Of a stretch of DNA of 64,000 nt, positions 11,272 to 23,786 are shown in pieces (the first letter of the stretch is position 1; every line of letters starts with the position of its first letter). The position numbers and the translations under genes are program-made. The stretch is from Nelumbo lutea (lineage: Eukaryota > Streptophyta > Magnoliopsida > Proteales > Nelumbonaceae): contig JAKGHH010000005.1 in assembly GCA_022828595.1 (NCBI GenBank), forward strand, positions 66,397,655 through 66,461,654, given 5' to 3'. Below the pieces are notes generated by a model, which saw nothing but the letters and a program-made list of their open reading frames with translations, was not told the origin of the DNA and did not search any database.

Positions 11272-14200
11272 ATGGCTGCTTTTGCGGTGAACCGTACAAT
11301 TGTTGCAGCATGGGTGGTGTTTTGGGGTGTTATGATGGTGTGTCAGGTAGGTGCTGCAGAGAGGCTCTTAAGAGGTGTTGATCAACAGGTTTTGGTTGAG
11401 AAGGAGATTAGAGAAGATGGGTATATGGTCAGGCTCGTTAATTTACTCCGACAGAACGGAAACTCTACTTATCACCATGTTTGGCCGGTATTCTCTCTCT
11501 CTCAGTCTCTCTGCTTGACTGTAATTATGCTGTTGATAACTGATGAGTTAATAGGATTTTAGATACTCTGTTCTTGTTTTTCTAGGAGATCCATTGAAGA
11601 GATTCTTCTTCTGTAGTACTATTTATTAATTATTTTTTCATTAATGCTTTCTGGATTTGCTGTATAGGAAATGAAGCTTGAGTGGAGATTGGTACTGGGT
11701 TCAATAATCGGATTCTTCGGAGCAGCACTTGGCAGCGTTGGAGGCGTCGGCGGTGGTGGGATTTTCGTGCCGATGCTCACCTTGATCATCGGCTTCGACG
11801 CAAAGTCCTCTACTGCAATTTCCAAATGTCCGTATTCATTTGTTTTTTCTCTCCCCCGTATCCCCAAATTTTCATACATAAATAAAACTGATTAAAAGGA
11901 AGCTGCCCCACCACTTTTGACTACACTTCCATCTCCTACCCACTATAACCCTATCCGCACCTACCCACATATTGCTATAAGCTGTACATTGAGAACATCT
12001 TTTATATTTGCGCGTTTCGCAATATACAGTTATAGTATATGAGTAGGTGTGAATAAGGAATTCACATCTTCGCCCCACAACGTTCTATACTATATTATTG
12101 GGAAGATAGCTGTTCTCCCATGATAATACCACCCCTGATGATAGATGTTCCTAATACATAGGGAGAATGTGCTGTGAGACGTTATGGGGCGGAAATTTAA
12201 ACTCGTGAATAAAATTCTTTTGGTATCATCCGGCTTGTCTCTTTCTGCAAATATTCATAAACTAATGAAGTTGCTAACATTACATAATTTTGATTTACAA
12301 GCAAAAGTTTTCGTAGACAAGGTACTTTGATGCATTTCGGATGGATCTTTAGTCATTACTTCGTCATCCTAGTCCTCATTGTCATCTAAACCTTATCCCA
12401 ACTACATGGGTGGGCCGGTAGGGTACATTCTGATCTATTGTTAAATTATGAGTGTCTAAATCATTTTTTCTTCTTTTATTTTTTATTTTTTTGATAGTTT
12501 GAATGAAAGTTAAAATGATTTCTATTACTTTAACCCATGTCCTTTTTCCGTCAAAACTTACAATAAATCCATTCTTTTTTGTTTTTACGGTGTTTTTTTA
12601 GTAATTTTTTATGTATATTATAGACGATTCCATGCACTTGACAAAATTATATTTGGTGGTGTTTGACAACATGTTTACTTTTGTTTTGAAAATAATGTTG
12701 TAGAACACCCTTTAGTCTACTTTCTTTCATCACCTCTGTTTCCAGTTCTTTTAATCTTTTCAACTAGCAATAAATTGCTTTTTCTTATTGCTGTTTTTTT
12801 TATATATATAACCTTTGGATTGTAAATGGTCATCCTTATAAAAATTCCGTTCAGTCACCCAGAAATGGATACAAGTGTGAGAGCATCTTCAATTTCAGAA
12901 TTTGGGTTTAAAATTTCTGTATTTGATTGATGATTGAATGAAATTGTTATTTGTTGTGGTTTAGCTGGAAAATGCCAAGCCTCGTTTAGTTTATGCGGAT
13001 TACTAGAGAGGTGAAAACACATATACAGTCCTAGATTTCATTTTAATTTGATTCAGTATCTAATTTTCTTTTCTTTTTTTTTTTTTTTTTACTTTCTACA
13101 ATCAACTTTTGCAGGTATGATAATGGGTGCGGCAGGGTCAGCAGTGTACTACAATCTGAGGATCCGGCACCCAACGCTGGATTTGCCCGTCATCGATTTT
13201 GACCTCGCCTTGCTCTTTCAGCCGATGCTCATGCTAGGCATCAGCATTGGGGTTGCCTTCAATGTCATCTTTGCTGAATGGATGGTTACTCTTCTGCTTA
13301 TCATCCTGTTTCTGGGTAAAAAAAAAAAATCAATTTCAGCTTCTTTTGGAAGCGTCTTCCTTCTTGCTTACAGAATAGCATAACTCGATCTGATTCTTTC
13401 TTGGGTTCTTGACATACGTAGCAGAAGATTAGAAAATGATACATAATTTTAATTCAGTGGGAGTCAATCTCCCAGATAATTACAGCGGGCTAATTCTCCA
13501 ACAGCCCAGAGATGATTTGTTAAATACCAGTCAATACAATTTATATGTACGTACGTGGGTATGGTTGAACTCTGCCGAGGTCGGTGTCTGAATTTCGGTC
13601 TATAATTATGGTGATAGGTACTTCAACTAAAGCGTTATTCAAAGGCATAGAGACATGGAAGAAAGAGACAATAATGAAGAAGGCAAGCGTCTCCAGTCCC
13701 CACTTGCTATATCCCGACCTCTACAGTTCTTCCCCTTGTTGGACTTTGTTAATTGATGGTTTTCTTTTTTCTTGACTTCCAGGAGGCAGCTAGATTGTTG
13801 GAGCCAGAGACTAAACCAACTGGTGAGTTGCCAAAAGTCCCTTCCTTCAAGCAAAATCTCATAAATTTCCCTGTGAATGCTAAATATATGGAAAAAGAAT
13901 TGTATAATGTGAAAAATGCCCTCTCCAGAATATCCAAAGAAATTTTGAAATAATACGGATAATGACATTTTCTTTCTTACCCAAAGATATCCCGGAAATT
14001 CAAGGATAGCGTTTTTGTTTTTTTGACAAAGTGAAAGAACAAGTCTGTGGAAGACATCAGCCACCAGAAACTCATCTAATCCTGGATGCCCAACCATATT
14101 TCAGAGCATCTATATCCACCATTTCATTAGTCAGTATTCGATGTCTATAAGAAAATTCCCAAAATCCTCCTAAAAACTAGGATCATGTAGGCAGGACATG

Positions 14201-16837
14201 AAAGATACGACTGCATGATGCTGTTAATGTAGCGGATCTGGTTCTGGTAAGGACTAAGGATAGGCCGAATCCTGATCTATCAAATACACGTACAGACCAG
14301 TTCTGAACCAGACCATATGGGGTCTGTAATCGGCACCATCAAGTCTGGCCTGATAAGATCTGGTTTTGGTTCAGCACAACCAAAACCAATCCTGACCCAT
14401 TTATACTTGGGACACATAATGCAGACCTATACCATATATAATGGGCTCGTATTGGTTTTGATCTACGACATATTGACAACCCTAATGAGTTTCAAGGATA
14501 AGGACAATCATCTTAGATCAGTAACTTACTAACTTAATTATGTTTTGAACTTCAGATGGTCCTGGGCTGGATTACAAACCACTACCCGGGGGTCCATCTT
14601 CAGCGCTGGATGACCAGGTAATTCTGCTAAGTGTATATGAAAGTTATTTGCACATCTGATCAATTTCTGAAAACTCTCAAGTTAGACTTTATTATTGTTG
14701 CCATCAATGTCCAGGTTCCGGTGATGGACAACATTTACTGGAAAGAACTTACTCTGCTTGTCTCTGTATGGGTGGCCATTCTTGCTGTGCAGATAGTTAA
14801 GGTTAGTTGCTTTGCTCATCGATTTAATGTACTAAGAAATCCACTGTTTGAGTCTTGAATGCATTGCACTGCTGCCTGGTGACATGGACATAACATTTAT
14901 CCTCTGGCTGAATGTCTGTGCAGACTTATGCGAAAACTTGCTCTTTTGAGTACTGGCTTCTAAACTTATTGCAGGTGAGGCAACTGAGCTGAAAATGATC
15001 ATTCACAAACATAATATGGAACCGAAAAATTAGCAAGTAGCAGATCTTATACCAGAAGTAATGTTTTCACTTGGCTACAAAAGCTGATAAACAATCTGAA
15101 ATTTGGAGCATTACCTCCAGTAAAGTTCTATTTTGAAAGCTCTTCTAGCCTTGGAGTATCTCTGTTCTCACCAAAATGCTCTAGCATTCAAGTCATGCAC
15201 TAATCCACCTGTTCTATGTTTGTCTTTTACCTAGAGCCTATTTCTGAAAGGAAAATGCTCTTTTTGAGTAGTCAAAATGAGACAATTTACCTTATATTAG
15301 TCTGATCAAGTATTCCTCTTAAGGTCCAGGTCCTTCAACCAGTTTGTTTCAATACGATTATTTCATGTTTTGAAGGTACCTATTGCTGTCTCTGTGTCGC
15401 TCTATGAAGCTGTATGCTTATACAAAGGAAAGAGGGTAATTGCATCAAAGGGAAAGGAAGTAACAAATTTGAAAGTGCACCTACTTTTCTTTTACTGCTT
15501 GTGTGGGATTGTAGCCGGTGTAGTTGGCGGATTGCTTGGTCTCGGAGGAGGCTTCATCCTGGGACCCCTTTTTCTTGAACTAGGGATTCCTCCTCAGGTA
15601 TGCCCATACATCAATTACTGTTAAAAAGGAAAAATAGATTTCCCACATGACAAGCTTTTAGAATTGACCAAAATTGATTACAATAAGAATTAAAGAATAA
15701 GACCCTTCTGCTTGGAGGGGAGGGGGGAGGGGATTCTGTATCAGACAAAGCCAAATTCCAAAAGTAATGCTAATCAATAGCATTACTGTTCCTTAGGGTT
15801 TCTCAGCGGAATTTTTGGGAGAAATTCAATTATCTTACTTTCCTTGCAGGTTTGCCATTTTGGGAGAAATTAGATTCTCCCAAAATTTGCAACTCTCACC
15901 ACTGATGATATATTTGTATGTTATTCAGTCTGAAAACAAAACCTTATTTAGAGATATGGTTGTCTTGTAGAAAATTTATCTATTTCGTATTTTGAAGCAG
16001 CAAGAGGTACTGTTATTATGATTTGGCAAGATTAGCCAAATTGGTCACAGATTTCCATGTAGCAAAGGATATATCATACTTCTGGTATTGTTTCATAAAG
16101 CTTTTTTTCCTCCCCTCTTCTTGCAGGTAGCAAGCAGTACATCAACCTTTGTAATGGTTTTCTCATCATCCATGTCAGTTATACAGTATTACCTTCTAAA
16201 ACGTTTTCCAGTCCCGTATGGTAAGTAGCAACAACCAGCTTCCTTGACAAAAGACTGGAAAGATATAACATCATCTTTTGTTTTCAGTAGAAGAAAAAGA
16301 AAATAGAATATAATACATTAACTAAATTAAAATATGATTCATATGAATAGTTGTACAAAGTTACAAAACTTGAAAACCTTCATGATTTCGAAGTGGAGTT
16401 CCAAAAAAAACTAAGTTCTAGGTTGGAGGAATCTGAGAAAGACATTAATTCCACTTACTGCCTAAAGTTAACATAGAATTACCTCCTATTACTACTATCT
16501 TGGATAACATTGAAAGTGAATTTCACTTGCTGTTGCAGCTGCTTATTTTGTTCTAATTGCAACCGTTGCTGCATTCACTGGTCAGCATGTGGTGAGAAAG
16601 TTAATAAGGCTATTCGGTCGTGCATCTTTGATCATCTTCATACTAGCTTTAACCATCTTTGTGAGTGCAATTGGCTTAGGTAAGTAGCTAGTTGAATGGA
16701 AAATCTCAACCTACAAGCTTAAAAGCAAGGGGCTTCATCAATCTGTTTTCTACATTGCAGGTGGTGTGGGCATAGCGGATATGGTTGAGAAGCTTGAGCA
16801 TAATGAATATATGGGGTTTGAAAGTCTTTGTCAATAG
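11272..16837 (+). CDS. Sulfite exporter TauE/SafE family membrane protein, 12 exons, 471 aa
   Basis: Exons: 11272-11487, 11668-11827, 13115-13315, 13618-13682, 13783-13822, 14556-14617, 14715-14801, 14924-14974, 15376-15597, 16127-16220, 16539-16679 and 16761-16837. They sum to 1416 nt, stay in phase and end at TAG 16835. The product is a plant TauE/SafE-family polytopic protein. It has an N-terminal hydrophobic segment (about residues 8-28, signal-like), then two half-repeats, each opening with a glycine-rich membrane motif: [14 protein letters not shown] in exon 2 and [17 protein letters not shown] in exon 9. A variable hydrophilic loop separates them (exons 4-6). Bacterial relatives export sulfite or organosulfonates; plant substrates are poorly known. 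Length is normal for the family. Intron 4 (13683-13782) appears to use a GC donor. No frameshift or stop was found, so the gene looks intact. Confidence 0.93.
12070..12208. mobile_element. MITE-like inverted-repeat element, family 2 (copy 2), in intron 2
   Basis: Ends GAATTCACATCTTCGCCCC and GGGGCGGAAATTTAAACTC are imperfect inverted repeats. GTGAATAA flanks both sides, a plausible 8-bp target duplication. It is the same family as 1446-1580 and lies in the intron between exons 2 and 3 of the TauE/SafE-type gene. Confidence 0.55.
12365..12415 (-). repeat. Short 3'-end fragment of an RTE-type non-LTR element
   Basis: On the minus strand this resembles the tails at 54890 and 53401 (CATGTAGTTGGGATAAGG followed by GATGA-type sequence). 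It is too short to classify alone. Confidence 0.35.
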
Positions 16838-17992
16838 TCAAAGGGGACTATACCATCAACAGCCAAGGATTTCTCAGTGCATGATAGCCATATCTCTTCA
16901 TATGTCCCGTCTGCCAACCAGTTATCCATTTATTTTCAAGCAGAGAAGCACATGTTTATTATGACTATGAATATTGTATTCTGTTCCTGTAGAAATGGAT
17001 GCCGAGACCTCATGGTCAAAGCTCCATGTCTGCCACCCCTCTCTCACAATTTTCATTCTGTACAGGACTTGCCAATTTCATACGACCGACAAAGTTTGCT
17101 TATGCAATTAAATGAGTAAAATCGTATTGTATTATGTCATTGTTTATGTTGTTAAAGGCACTTGCCGAACACTTCTTGCTTAATAACAGAAAGAATGCAA
17201 CGCAGTATATCAGCCCTACAGTTAACTTTGTACTGGAGTTCTGCCCAATTGATAATAGCTGTCCATGCTTCCATGCATACTCCTATAAATCTCAAGATAC
17301 ACTGCCATTGTTAATGTTAAGCTTTTTTTTTTCTTTTTTTTTTTTTTTATCTCGTCTTGTTTTTGGTTCTATGCCTTTCGTTTGCTGATTCGATTTTGTT
17401 TCTGTATATGCTCAGTCACTGAACATTTTCAGGAATTTTCCTTCATTTTTCACAGGCATCTTATCTTTCTTTTTCTTTTTTTTTTATGCGTGTGTCCTCA
17501 TAAATGATGACAGGCTATTTGGCTGTCACATGAAATGAAGCCATTTCCTCGTGGTTTTCAACAGAAATGGAGCTCCACATTATCATTTAATATTGATTCA
17601 TTTTTAGTTTGAACTTTTTTTATCAATATTTCTGGTTTTAACTTCTAAGAAAGTAGAGATAAGTTCATCCCAATCAATTGAACCACATATACAATGGTTC
17701 ATCTTTGTTATAGAATGCCTATCTGTGTCGATGGTAGATACTTGGGGGGATTATGTTTATGATTGTGTTCATTTATCAACTGTTTCTAATCTTGAACTAA
17801 TTTGCTTATTCGAACATGTCTGCACTGAGGTTTCAACCTTCAATCTTTCATACACCGATCTAAATAAGCTATGGGTTATCTTAATCCAGTAATTGTTATG
17901 GCTATTACCGAAAAACAAAAGGGGAAGAAAAAGATTGAGTGTGATTGCTGATTACTTACCTTTATAAACAATATATGCCAATTAATAATTCC
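16838..17992 (+). other. 3' UTR and downstream intergenic region
   Basis: The 3' UTR of the TauE/SafE-type gene starts here. The poly(A) site cannot be fixed. Poly-T tracts occur at 17321-17350 and 17467-17484. No other gene is visible before the solo LTR. Confidence 0.5.
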
Positions 17993-18828
17993 TGATGAAG
18001 GAAGATTTGGCCCGACCTCTCTATTACGTGACACGTGGCAGAAACAACATCTCGGCAAAAGGGGCCAAGCCTAAGTGGGAACAAGGGGACACGAGCGGAC
18101 TGAACTCCCTACCGGGGGCCCGAACTCACCCTTTGTAACAGCTCGGGATACACTTCGCCGAACTGACCCACTTTGTAACAGTTCGGGATACACTTTGCCG
18201 AACTGACCCACTTTGTAACAGCTCGGGATACACTTCGCCGAACTGACCCACCTTGTAATAGTTCGGGATACACCTCGCCGAACTGACCTGCCCTATAGAT
18301 ACCTCCGAGCTCAAGACCGCCTCGCTCAGCACTTCGCATCACCTTCTGGGCACCAAAACCAAACAAGTCGTACCATGCCTGGCACTAAGAAAGTTTGTGC
18401 CCGAGGGCGCCGCGCCTAACTGACTTGGGATCTGACGTTCGGCGGCATCACTCTAAACGGCCACCTGCCACCGCCACTGACACCGCCATCTCCAGTTAGA
18501 AAGACTATTAGGCAGTGACGGTTCTGTCTTAGCAGAAAGGACGACGGCCGAATTGACAAGCACAAGGGTAATCATACTTGACCTGACAAGGGCCTCGGGA
18601 CGAGTGCACGAAGTGATTATAAGAGCCCCCTACCCCCCGACAAAGGAGGTATGCAAACTTTGCGCTATCTGGTATTACCTTGCTTTTGCAGGATTCTAAC
18701 TTGAGCTTCAGAGCCTCTACACCGGGTTCCCCCCGGAGCTTCCCCATCTCCTCCGTTTCAGGTTCCCTGCTACCCCGTTCAGAAGCAAGGCTGCGAACAG
18801 CTAAGACCGGCCGAATCGCGCTCCATCA
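17993..18828 (+). mobile_element. Solo LTR with 5-bp target-site duplication
   Basis: This 836-bp GC-rich block starts TGATGAAGG and ends CTCCATCA (TG...CA). It is flanked on both sides by ATTCC (17988-17992 and 18829-18833). A TATA-like ATTATAAG lies near 18615. There is no internal retroelement sequence, PBS or second LTR next to it, so it is the product of LTR-LTR recombination. Its start matches the block at 2518, making these two members of one family. It carries an internal 40-bp tandem array. Confidence 0.85.
18120..18288 (+). repeat. 40-bp tandem repeat, about four units, inside the solo LTR
   Basis: The unit contains CTTTGTAACAGCTCGGGATA and a CACTTCGCCGAACTGACC-type half. It repeats every 40 bp four times with a few substitutions. 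It lies about 330-500 bp upstream of the LTR TATA box, the usual place for LTR enhancer repeats. The peptide repeats predicted across it are a by-product of the array. Confidence 0.85.
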
Positions 18829-19020
18829 ATTCCTAAATTCAGGCATCTGGATTGGACTAGGTAAAACGAGAAAAATAGTCAAGTGAAGAAGGATAGATGA
18901 GTAATTCTATACCGAATTTCACTACCATTTTGCATAAAAATCTTTGATCAGCCCATAACAACATCTATTTTTCTTCTCTCCTTCAAATCCAAACATTGCG
19001 GAAACACATTCGATTCTTCA
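18829..19020 (-). pseudogene. 3' part of an mTERF-like sequence split by the gypsy element
   Basis: Read on the minus strand from the TSD, this flank continues the reading frame of the mTERF-like segment right of the element (24122-24196). It adds an FPQ-x4-LKERRKI-type stretch (minus strand, about 19000-18960), which resembles the mTERF repeat motif ending in a Leu-Glu-x-Arg helix. The frame ends at a TGA near 18948, and the C-terminal mTERF repeats are absent. Assignment is by motif resemblance only. Confidence 0.45.
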
Positions 19021-19025
19021 ACATC

Positions 19026-19343
19026 TGGTATGAGAGAAGAGATCTTCTTCTTTCCTCGAGCAATGGTACCTGGCACCGCTCATAGAGGAGTATAAGGACA
19101 AGAACAATGGATGTTTAATTCACTCTGATGTTTTTATTCATTGACGGGGTTGTTTATATAACTCAAACCGTTACAGCTAGTAGTGGATGATAACCGAATT
19201 GATCCTCTGCCACTGGGAATATTCTTCCATGCAAGGTGGCAAGTTGCATGCGTGTGACCCTCATGCAGGGTAGTGCTCGGGTGGCGGGTGCCCTTGCTGG
19301 GTTGTATTAGGAGTCGGGTCAGCAGGGTCTGGGATCCGTATCA
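19026..19343 (-). repeat. 3' LTR of the gypsy element
   Basis: This is the left LTR, 318 bp, preceded by the ACATC target copy. It lacks the 15-bp palindrome-forming insert found at the end of the right LTR. Confidence 0.88.
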
Positions 19344-19514
19344 ACTCCCCACCCCTAGAACTCATCTTGTCCTCAAGATGGGTGTCGGGGTATCATTTCC
19401 GAGTGCCCTTGCTAGGCTATATTCGGAGTGGGGTCAGCAGGGTCCGGGATCCGTATCAACTCCCCACCCCTAGAACCCATCTTGTCCTCAAGATGGGTGT
19501 CGGGGTATCATTTC
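19285..19514 (-). repeat. 115-bp tandem duplication spanning the 3' LTR/polypurine-tract junction
   Basis: Two adjacent units (about 19285-19399 and 19400-19514) each contain the LTR edge (GGGATCCGTATCA), the polypurine tract (TCCCCACCCC on the plus strand) and an ATCTTGTCCTCAAGATG hairpin motif. The junction is therefore present twice in tandem. They differ at only a few positions. Confidence 0.85.
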
Positions 19515-19520
19515 AGAAGA

Positions 19521-22500
19521 TCAGTCCAGAGCTCCCATGTGGCATCTGTTGGAGGAGTGTTGGATTAGGAGTTCTGTTGCAGCTTGATTTCCCTTTTTGA
19601 TGATGCGCTGATTTAGTACCGCCATTGGGCTGGGTAGGAGAGTGCCTTCAGTTGTCAAAGGCGGCAAGGTGGCCATGGGGTGTATGTGGGCCCCAAGTTT
19701 CTTCTTCAACCAAGAAACATGAAAGACTAGGTGTAACTTACATCCTGCTGGTAGGTCCAGACGATAAGCTACTGGGCCTATCTTGTCCAGAACTTGGAAT
19801 GGCCCAAAGAACCGAGCTAATAGCTTTTGGGATTTCCTTGTAGCTATGCTGCTTTGGCGGTATGGTTGCAAGCATAGATACACTCAGTCTCTGAATTCAA
19901 ATACCCTCTTCGTTCGATGCTAGTCTGCAAAACGCTTCATCCTTTCTTGGGCTTGCCTCAAGTTGTCTCTAAGCTTAGTTAGGATGACCTCCCTCTCCCT
20001 TAATTCTTCATCCACTGATTGTACCTTAGTGGTGTCGGGCACATATGATAATAGTGTTGGAGGGGGATACCTGTAAACAATTTCGAATAGAGAACTTTTA
20101 GTTGAGGAATAGTGTGTGGTATTGTACCACCATTCATCTTCAGAGAGCCATTTGGTACAGCGATAGGGAAGAAAGTTGGTAAAACACCGGAGGTATGTCT
20201 CGTGGGTCTGGTTCAGGGCCTTGGTTTGCCCATCGGTTTGGGGGTGGTAAGCTGAACTCATACAGAGCTTGGTCCCTTGAAGCTTGAAGAACTCCTTCCA
20301 GAACTAGTTAGTGAAGGTTGGGTCTCGATCACTTACAATCGATATTGGCATCCCATGCTGCTTGAATACCCCGTCTATAAATGCTTGAGGGACATCCTGA
20401 GCTGTATATGAGTGGGACAAAGGGAGAAAGTGTCCGCACTTACTCAGCCTGTCCACTATCACCATGATCACTGATTTGTGATTTGAAGTTGGAAGGCCTT
20501 CAATGAAATCCATGGATATTTCAGCCCACACCTTTTCAGGGATAGGAAGAGGTTGGAGTAGTCCCGGGGTTGGGAGGTTCTCGGCCTTGTGTCATTGACA
20601 AAGATCACATTCTCGAACCCACACCCGCACCTCCTTCCCGTAGCCCTTCCAAAAACATATCCTCCTAAGGTGTTGCAATGTGTTCTGGTACCCCGAGTGC
20701 CCACCTGTAGGGGAACAATGGGCTTCTTCAAAGAGTTTGGTTTTGAACTGGGAATTTGGGCTTAGCATCACCCGCCCATTCTTCCAAATGAGCCCATGCT
20801 TTACTTCATACCTTGGGCCTGGCTTGTCTCCTCTAAGTATGGCCTCCTTGAGCACTTGTAGGTTTGGATCATCGGTCACCTCTTCTCTAAGTGCTTCAAT
20901 CCAGCTAGGAATTGGTTTTGAGAGGGCATGCAAAGTTTCAGTGTGGCACATTGAGAGAGCATCTGCAGCAAGGTTCTCTCTCCCCTTCTTGTACAGTACT
21001 TCAAAATCAAAGCCCATTAATTTATTTATGAGTTTTTGCTGGGATGGAGTATGGGTTTTTTGTTCTATTAGATATACTAAGCTGCGGTGGTTAGTCTGGA
21101 TAATGAATTTCTTTCGCAACAGATATGGCCTCCATTTTTGAGTGGCCATCACCACAACTAGGAGTTCCTTGTCATAGGTCGAGAGTGAGAGGGCCCGAAC
21201 CTGTAGAGTTTTGTTGAAATAGGACAAGGGTCGACCGTTCTGGGAGAGCACCGCCCCAACCCCGTTTCCTTATGCATCACACTCAATGGTGAAAGGAACT
21301 GAGAAGTCTATAAGAGATAGTAGGGAGGATATGGTCATTGTTGTCTTCAATTTCTGGAAAGCCAAATCAGCCTCTGCCGCCCAAGCCCAACCTCCCTTCT
21401 TGAGCAATTGGGTAACTGGCCTTGCTAGGAGCCCATACCCCTTAATAAACTTGCGATAGTAAGTAAGGCCAAAAAAACCCCTTAATTCTTTTTGTGTCTT
21501 GGGCTTGGGCCGGTTCTGAATGCTTTGTATCTTATCTGGGTCTATGCCTACCTCGTCAGCTGAAATGATGTGTCCCAGGTACTCAACCCGATCTGTGGCA
21601 AACCTGCACTTCTTCATTCTGGCATACAATTTATTTTTTCTCAAAACCCCCAAGGTTAGTCTTAAGTGAGTTATGTGTTCAGTGGTGGATCTGTTGTAAA
21701 CTAATATATCATCAAAAAATACCAAAACAAATTTTCAAATGTACTCATGAAAAATCTCATTCATTAACACTTGGAAGGTTGAGAGGGCGTTACTAAGGCC
21801 AAATGGCATCACTAGAAACTCATAATGCCCTTCGTGAGTTCTGAAAGCGGTCTTATGCTCATCACCGTATTTGATTCGAATTTGGTGGTAACTAGACCTC
21901 AAGTCCAGCTTAGTGAAAATACATGCTCTCTGCAGCTCATCAATCAATTCATCAACTACCAAAATGGGGAACCTGTTGGGAATGGTCACTCTGTTCAGAG
22001 CCCAGTAATCCACACACAATCTCCAAGACCCATCCTTCTTCCTAACCAGAAGCACTAGGGCAGAATATGGGCTAGTGTTGGGGCAGATTATACCCTCACA
22101 GAACATCTTCTTAATAAGTCCCTCAATTTCGTTCTTTTGGAAATGGGGGATACCTGTATGGACAAGCATTTATGGGGCCAATCCCTTCTTCAAGGTTAAT
22201 AGCATGTTCATAGCCTCTGGTTGGGGGTAGTCCTACCAGTTCTTCAAATACATCAGAAAAACCAGTTAGTATTTTATCAATCTTCATACATGGGCCGTTG
22301 ATTTCTTGTGTTACCATTTGGCCCACCATTTGTAGTAAGTAGACCTGATGGGCCTTACTAACGGCCCACTGAATGGAATCAGTCTCTTGGGTCTCTTGTT
22401 GTTCTGTTCCCTTGAGGATATGTTTACCTAGCTTATCTGAAAATTGAAGGTTCATTGTAATAAAGTCCCTTTGGACCGGGCCTAGTGTTTTAAGCCAATG

Positions 22501-23750
22501 AGTTCCCAGTACCGCATCATACCCCGTTAGAGCTAGGAGGAAGAAATCTGTAGTAATGGTGGTGCCTTGGACTTGTATAGCCACCCCCAGGCAGACACCA
22601 TTCCTAGTGAGCTTCTGACCATTGACAACTACAACCTCAAATGCCTGATCCGAGGTAGGTGTGATATTGGATTTTTGGGCCAGACGTGGGTCTAAAAAGT
22701 TGTGGATCGACCCACCATCCACCAGAATGTGTAAGGGATGTTTACCCATCCTACCCAACAATTTCATAGTCTGGGGAGAATTGCTCCCGATTAATGCTTG
22801 TAGAGAAATTTCGGGTGTTACATCATAGTCACCTTTATCCACCGATTAGCCGAGTTCATCATCTGTGACTTCTGATTCCTCCTCCTAAGGCCCCACATTC
22901 CAGAACAGTTTGGGGTTCTTATAACGGTGCTGAGGGTGGTAGAGTTCATCATAGTGGAAGCACAGTCCCTTGGCCCACCTTTTTCTATCTTCTGCGGGAG
23001 TTATCTTCTTGATCTTCGGCACCTTGGTAGTGGTCGAATTGGGTACAGGAGCCTTGGATTTATGGAACTTCGCCCGACCGAGCCTCCTCCTCGCATTGCT
23101 CTCCTCTTCTTAGAGAAGAGCCAACCGTATGGCCCAGGATAGTGTGACAGGCTCAAATTTTTTTACACCCACTCTGAGGTCAACTCAGAGTCCTGCCATA
23201 AAACAACCCACGAGAAACTCCTTCGATAGCCCCTTCATGCGGCTTGATAGTCTCTAAAAATCCTCAAGATATTATTGAACTTCGGTCACCTGGGTGAGCT
23301 TGATAAACCTACCAGCACAGTTCAATCCCATGGGACGATTGAACCTCCTGTCCATAGCCTCGAAATACTATCTCCAATTGGGTAAGGGATGGAGATCCCG
23401 AAACCAGCAATACCATTCAGATGCCTTACCTTCAAAACTCAAACATTTCTATTCCTCCGACACCTCTTGAATCTCAAAGTATTGATGAATCTGGATGAGC
23501 CATCCATCCAGGTTCGTTCCTTTAAACCGAGGAAGTTCTAGCTTGAGTCTCCTCTAGAATCTGATGTGAGAGCTACTACCCCCATCATTTTCACCGCCCT
23601 GGGTCTACAAAGCCTCTGGAACACTCCGTCTAGAACCCCCTTCAACCGAGGTAAGAAGGTTGAGCTTTTGAATGACGTCGTCCAGCCTCCTCCCAAAGTC
23701 CTCTTGGTTCCTTTCAAGGTTGCTGAGCCGAAGTTCCATGTCCCCCATTT
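19521..23750 (-). pseudogene. Broken gag-pol of the gypsy element
   Basis: Open segments run right to left. Gag N-terminus lies near 23748-23605, then stop-riddled Gag to about 22850, with a degraded knuckle near 22960. The protease segment is 22842-22123 (LVDGGSIHNFLD active site, a different frame from RT). RT is 22169-21735 and 21725-21270, with the polymerase motif as FFDD at the start of the second segment. RNase H and the integrase zinc domain are 21251-20592, the integrase core 20531-20304 and 20261-19920, and the integrase C-terminus and chromodomain-like tail 19883-19521. Most pol pieces share one frame separated by stops. A frameshift in the tail moves the expected ATWELW chromodomain motif out of frame (near 19540). 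No functional polyprotein can be made. Confidence 0.88.
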
Positions 23751-23770
23751 CTGGTTGTCGAGGATTCAGT

Positions 23771-23783
23771 GGCTCTGGTACCA
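23771..23783 (-). other. Primer binding site of the gypsy element
   Basis: The minus strand reads TGGTACCAGAGCC three bases inside the 5' LTR. This is one substitution from the usual initiator tRNA-Met site TGGTATCAGAGC. Confidence 0.8.
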
Positions 23784-23786
23784 AAT

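Noticed and set aside
18109..18366. Minus-strand ORFs with repeated peptide units
   Set aside because: The peptide repeats arise from the 40-bp tandem DNA repeat inside a solo LTR. A non-multiple-of-three period shows no selection for protein repeats.
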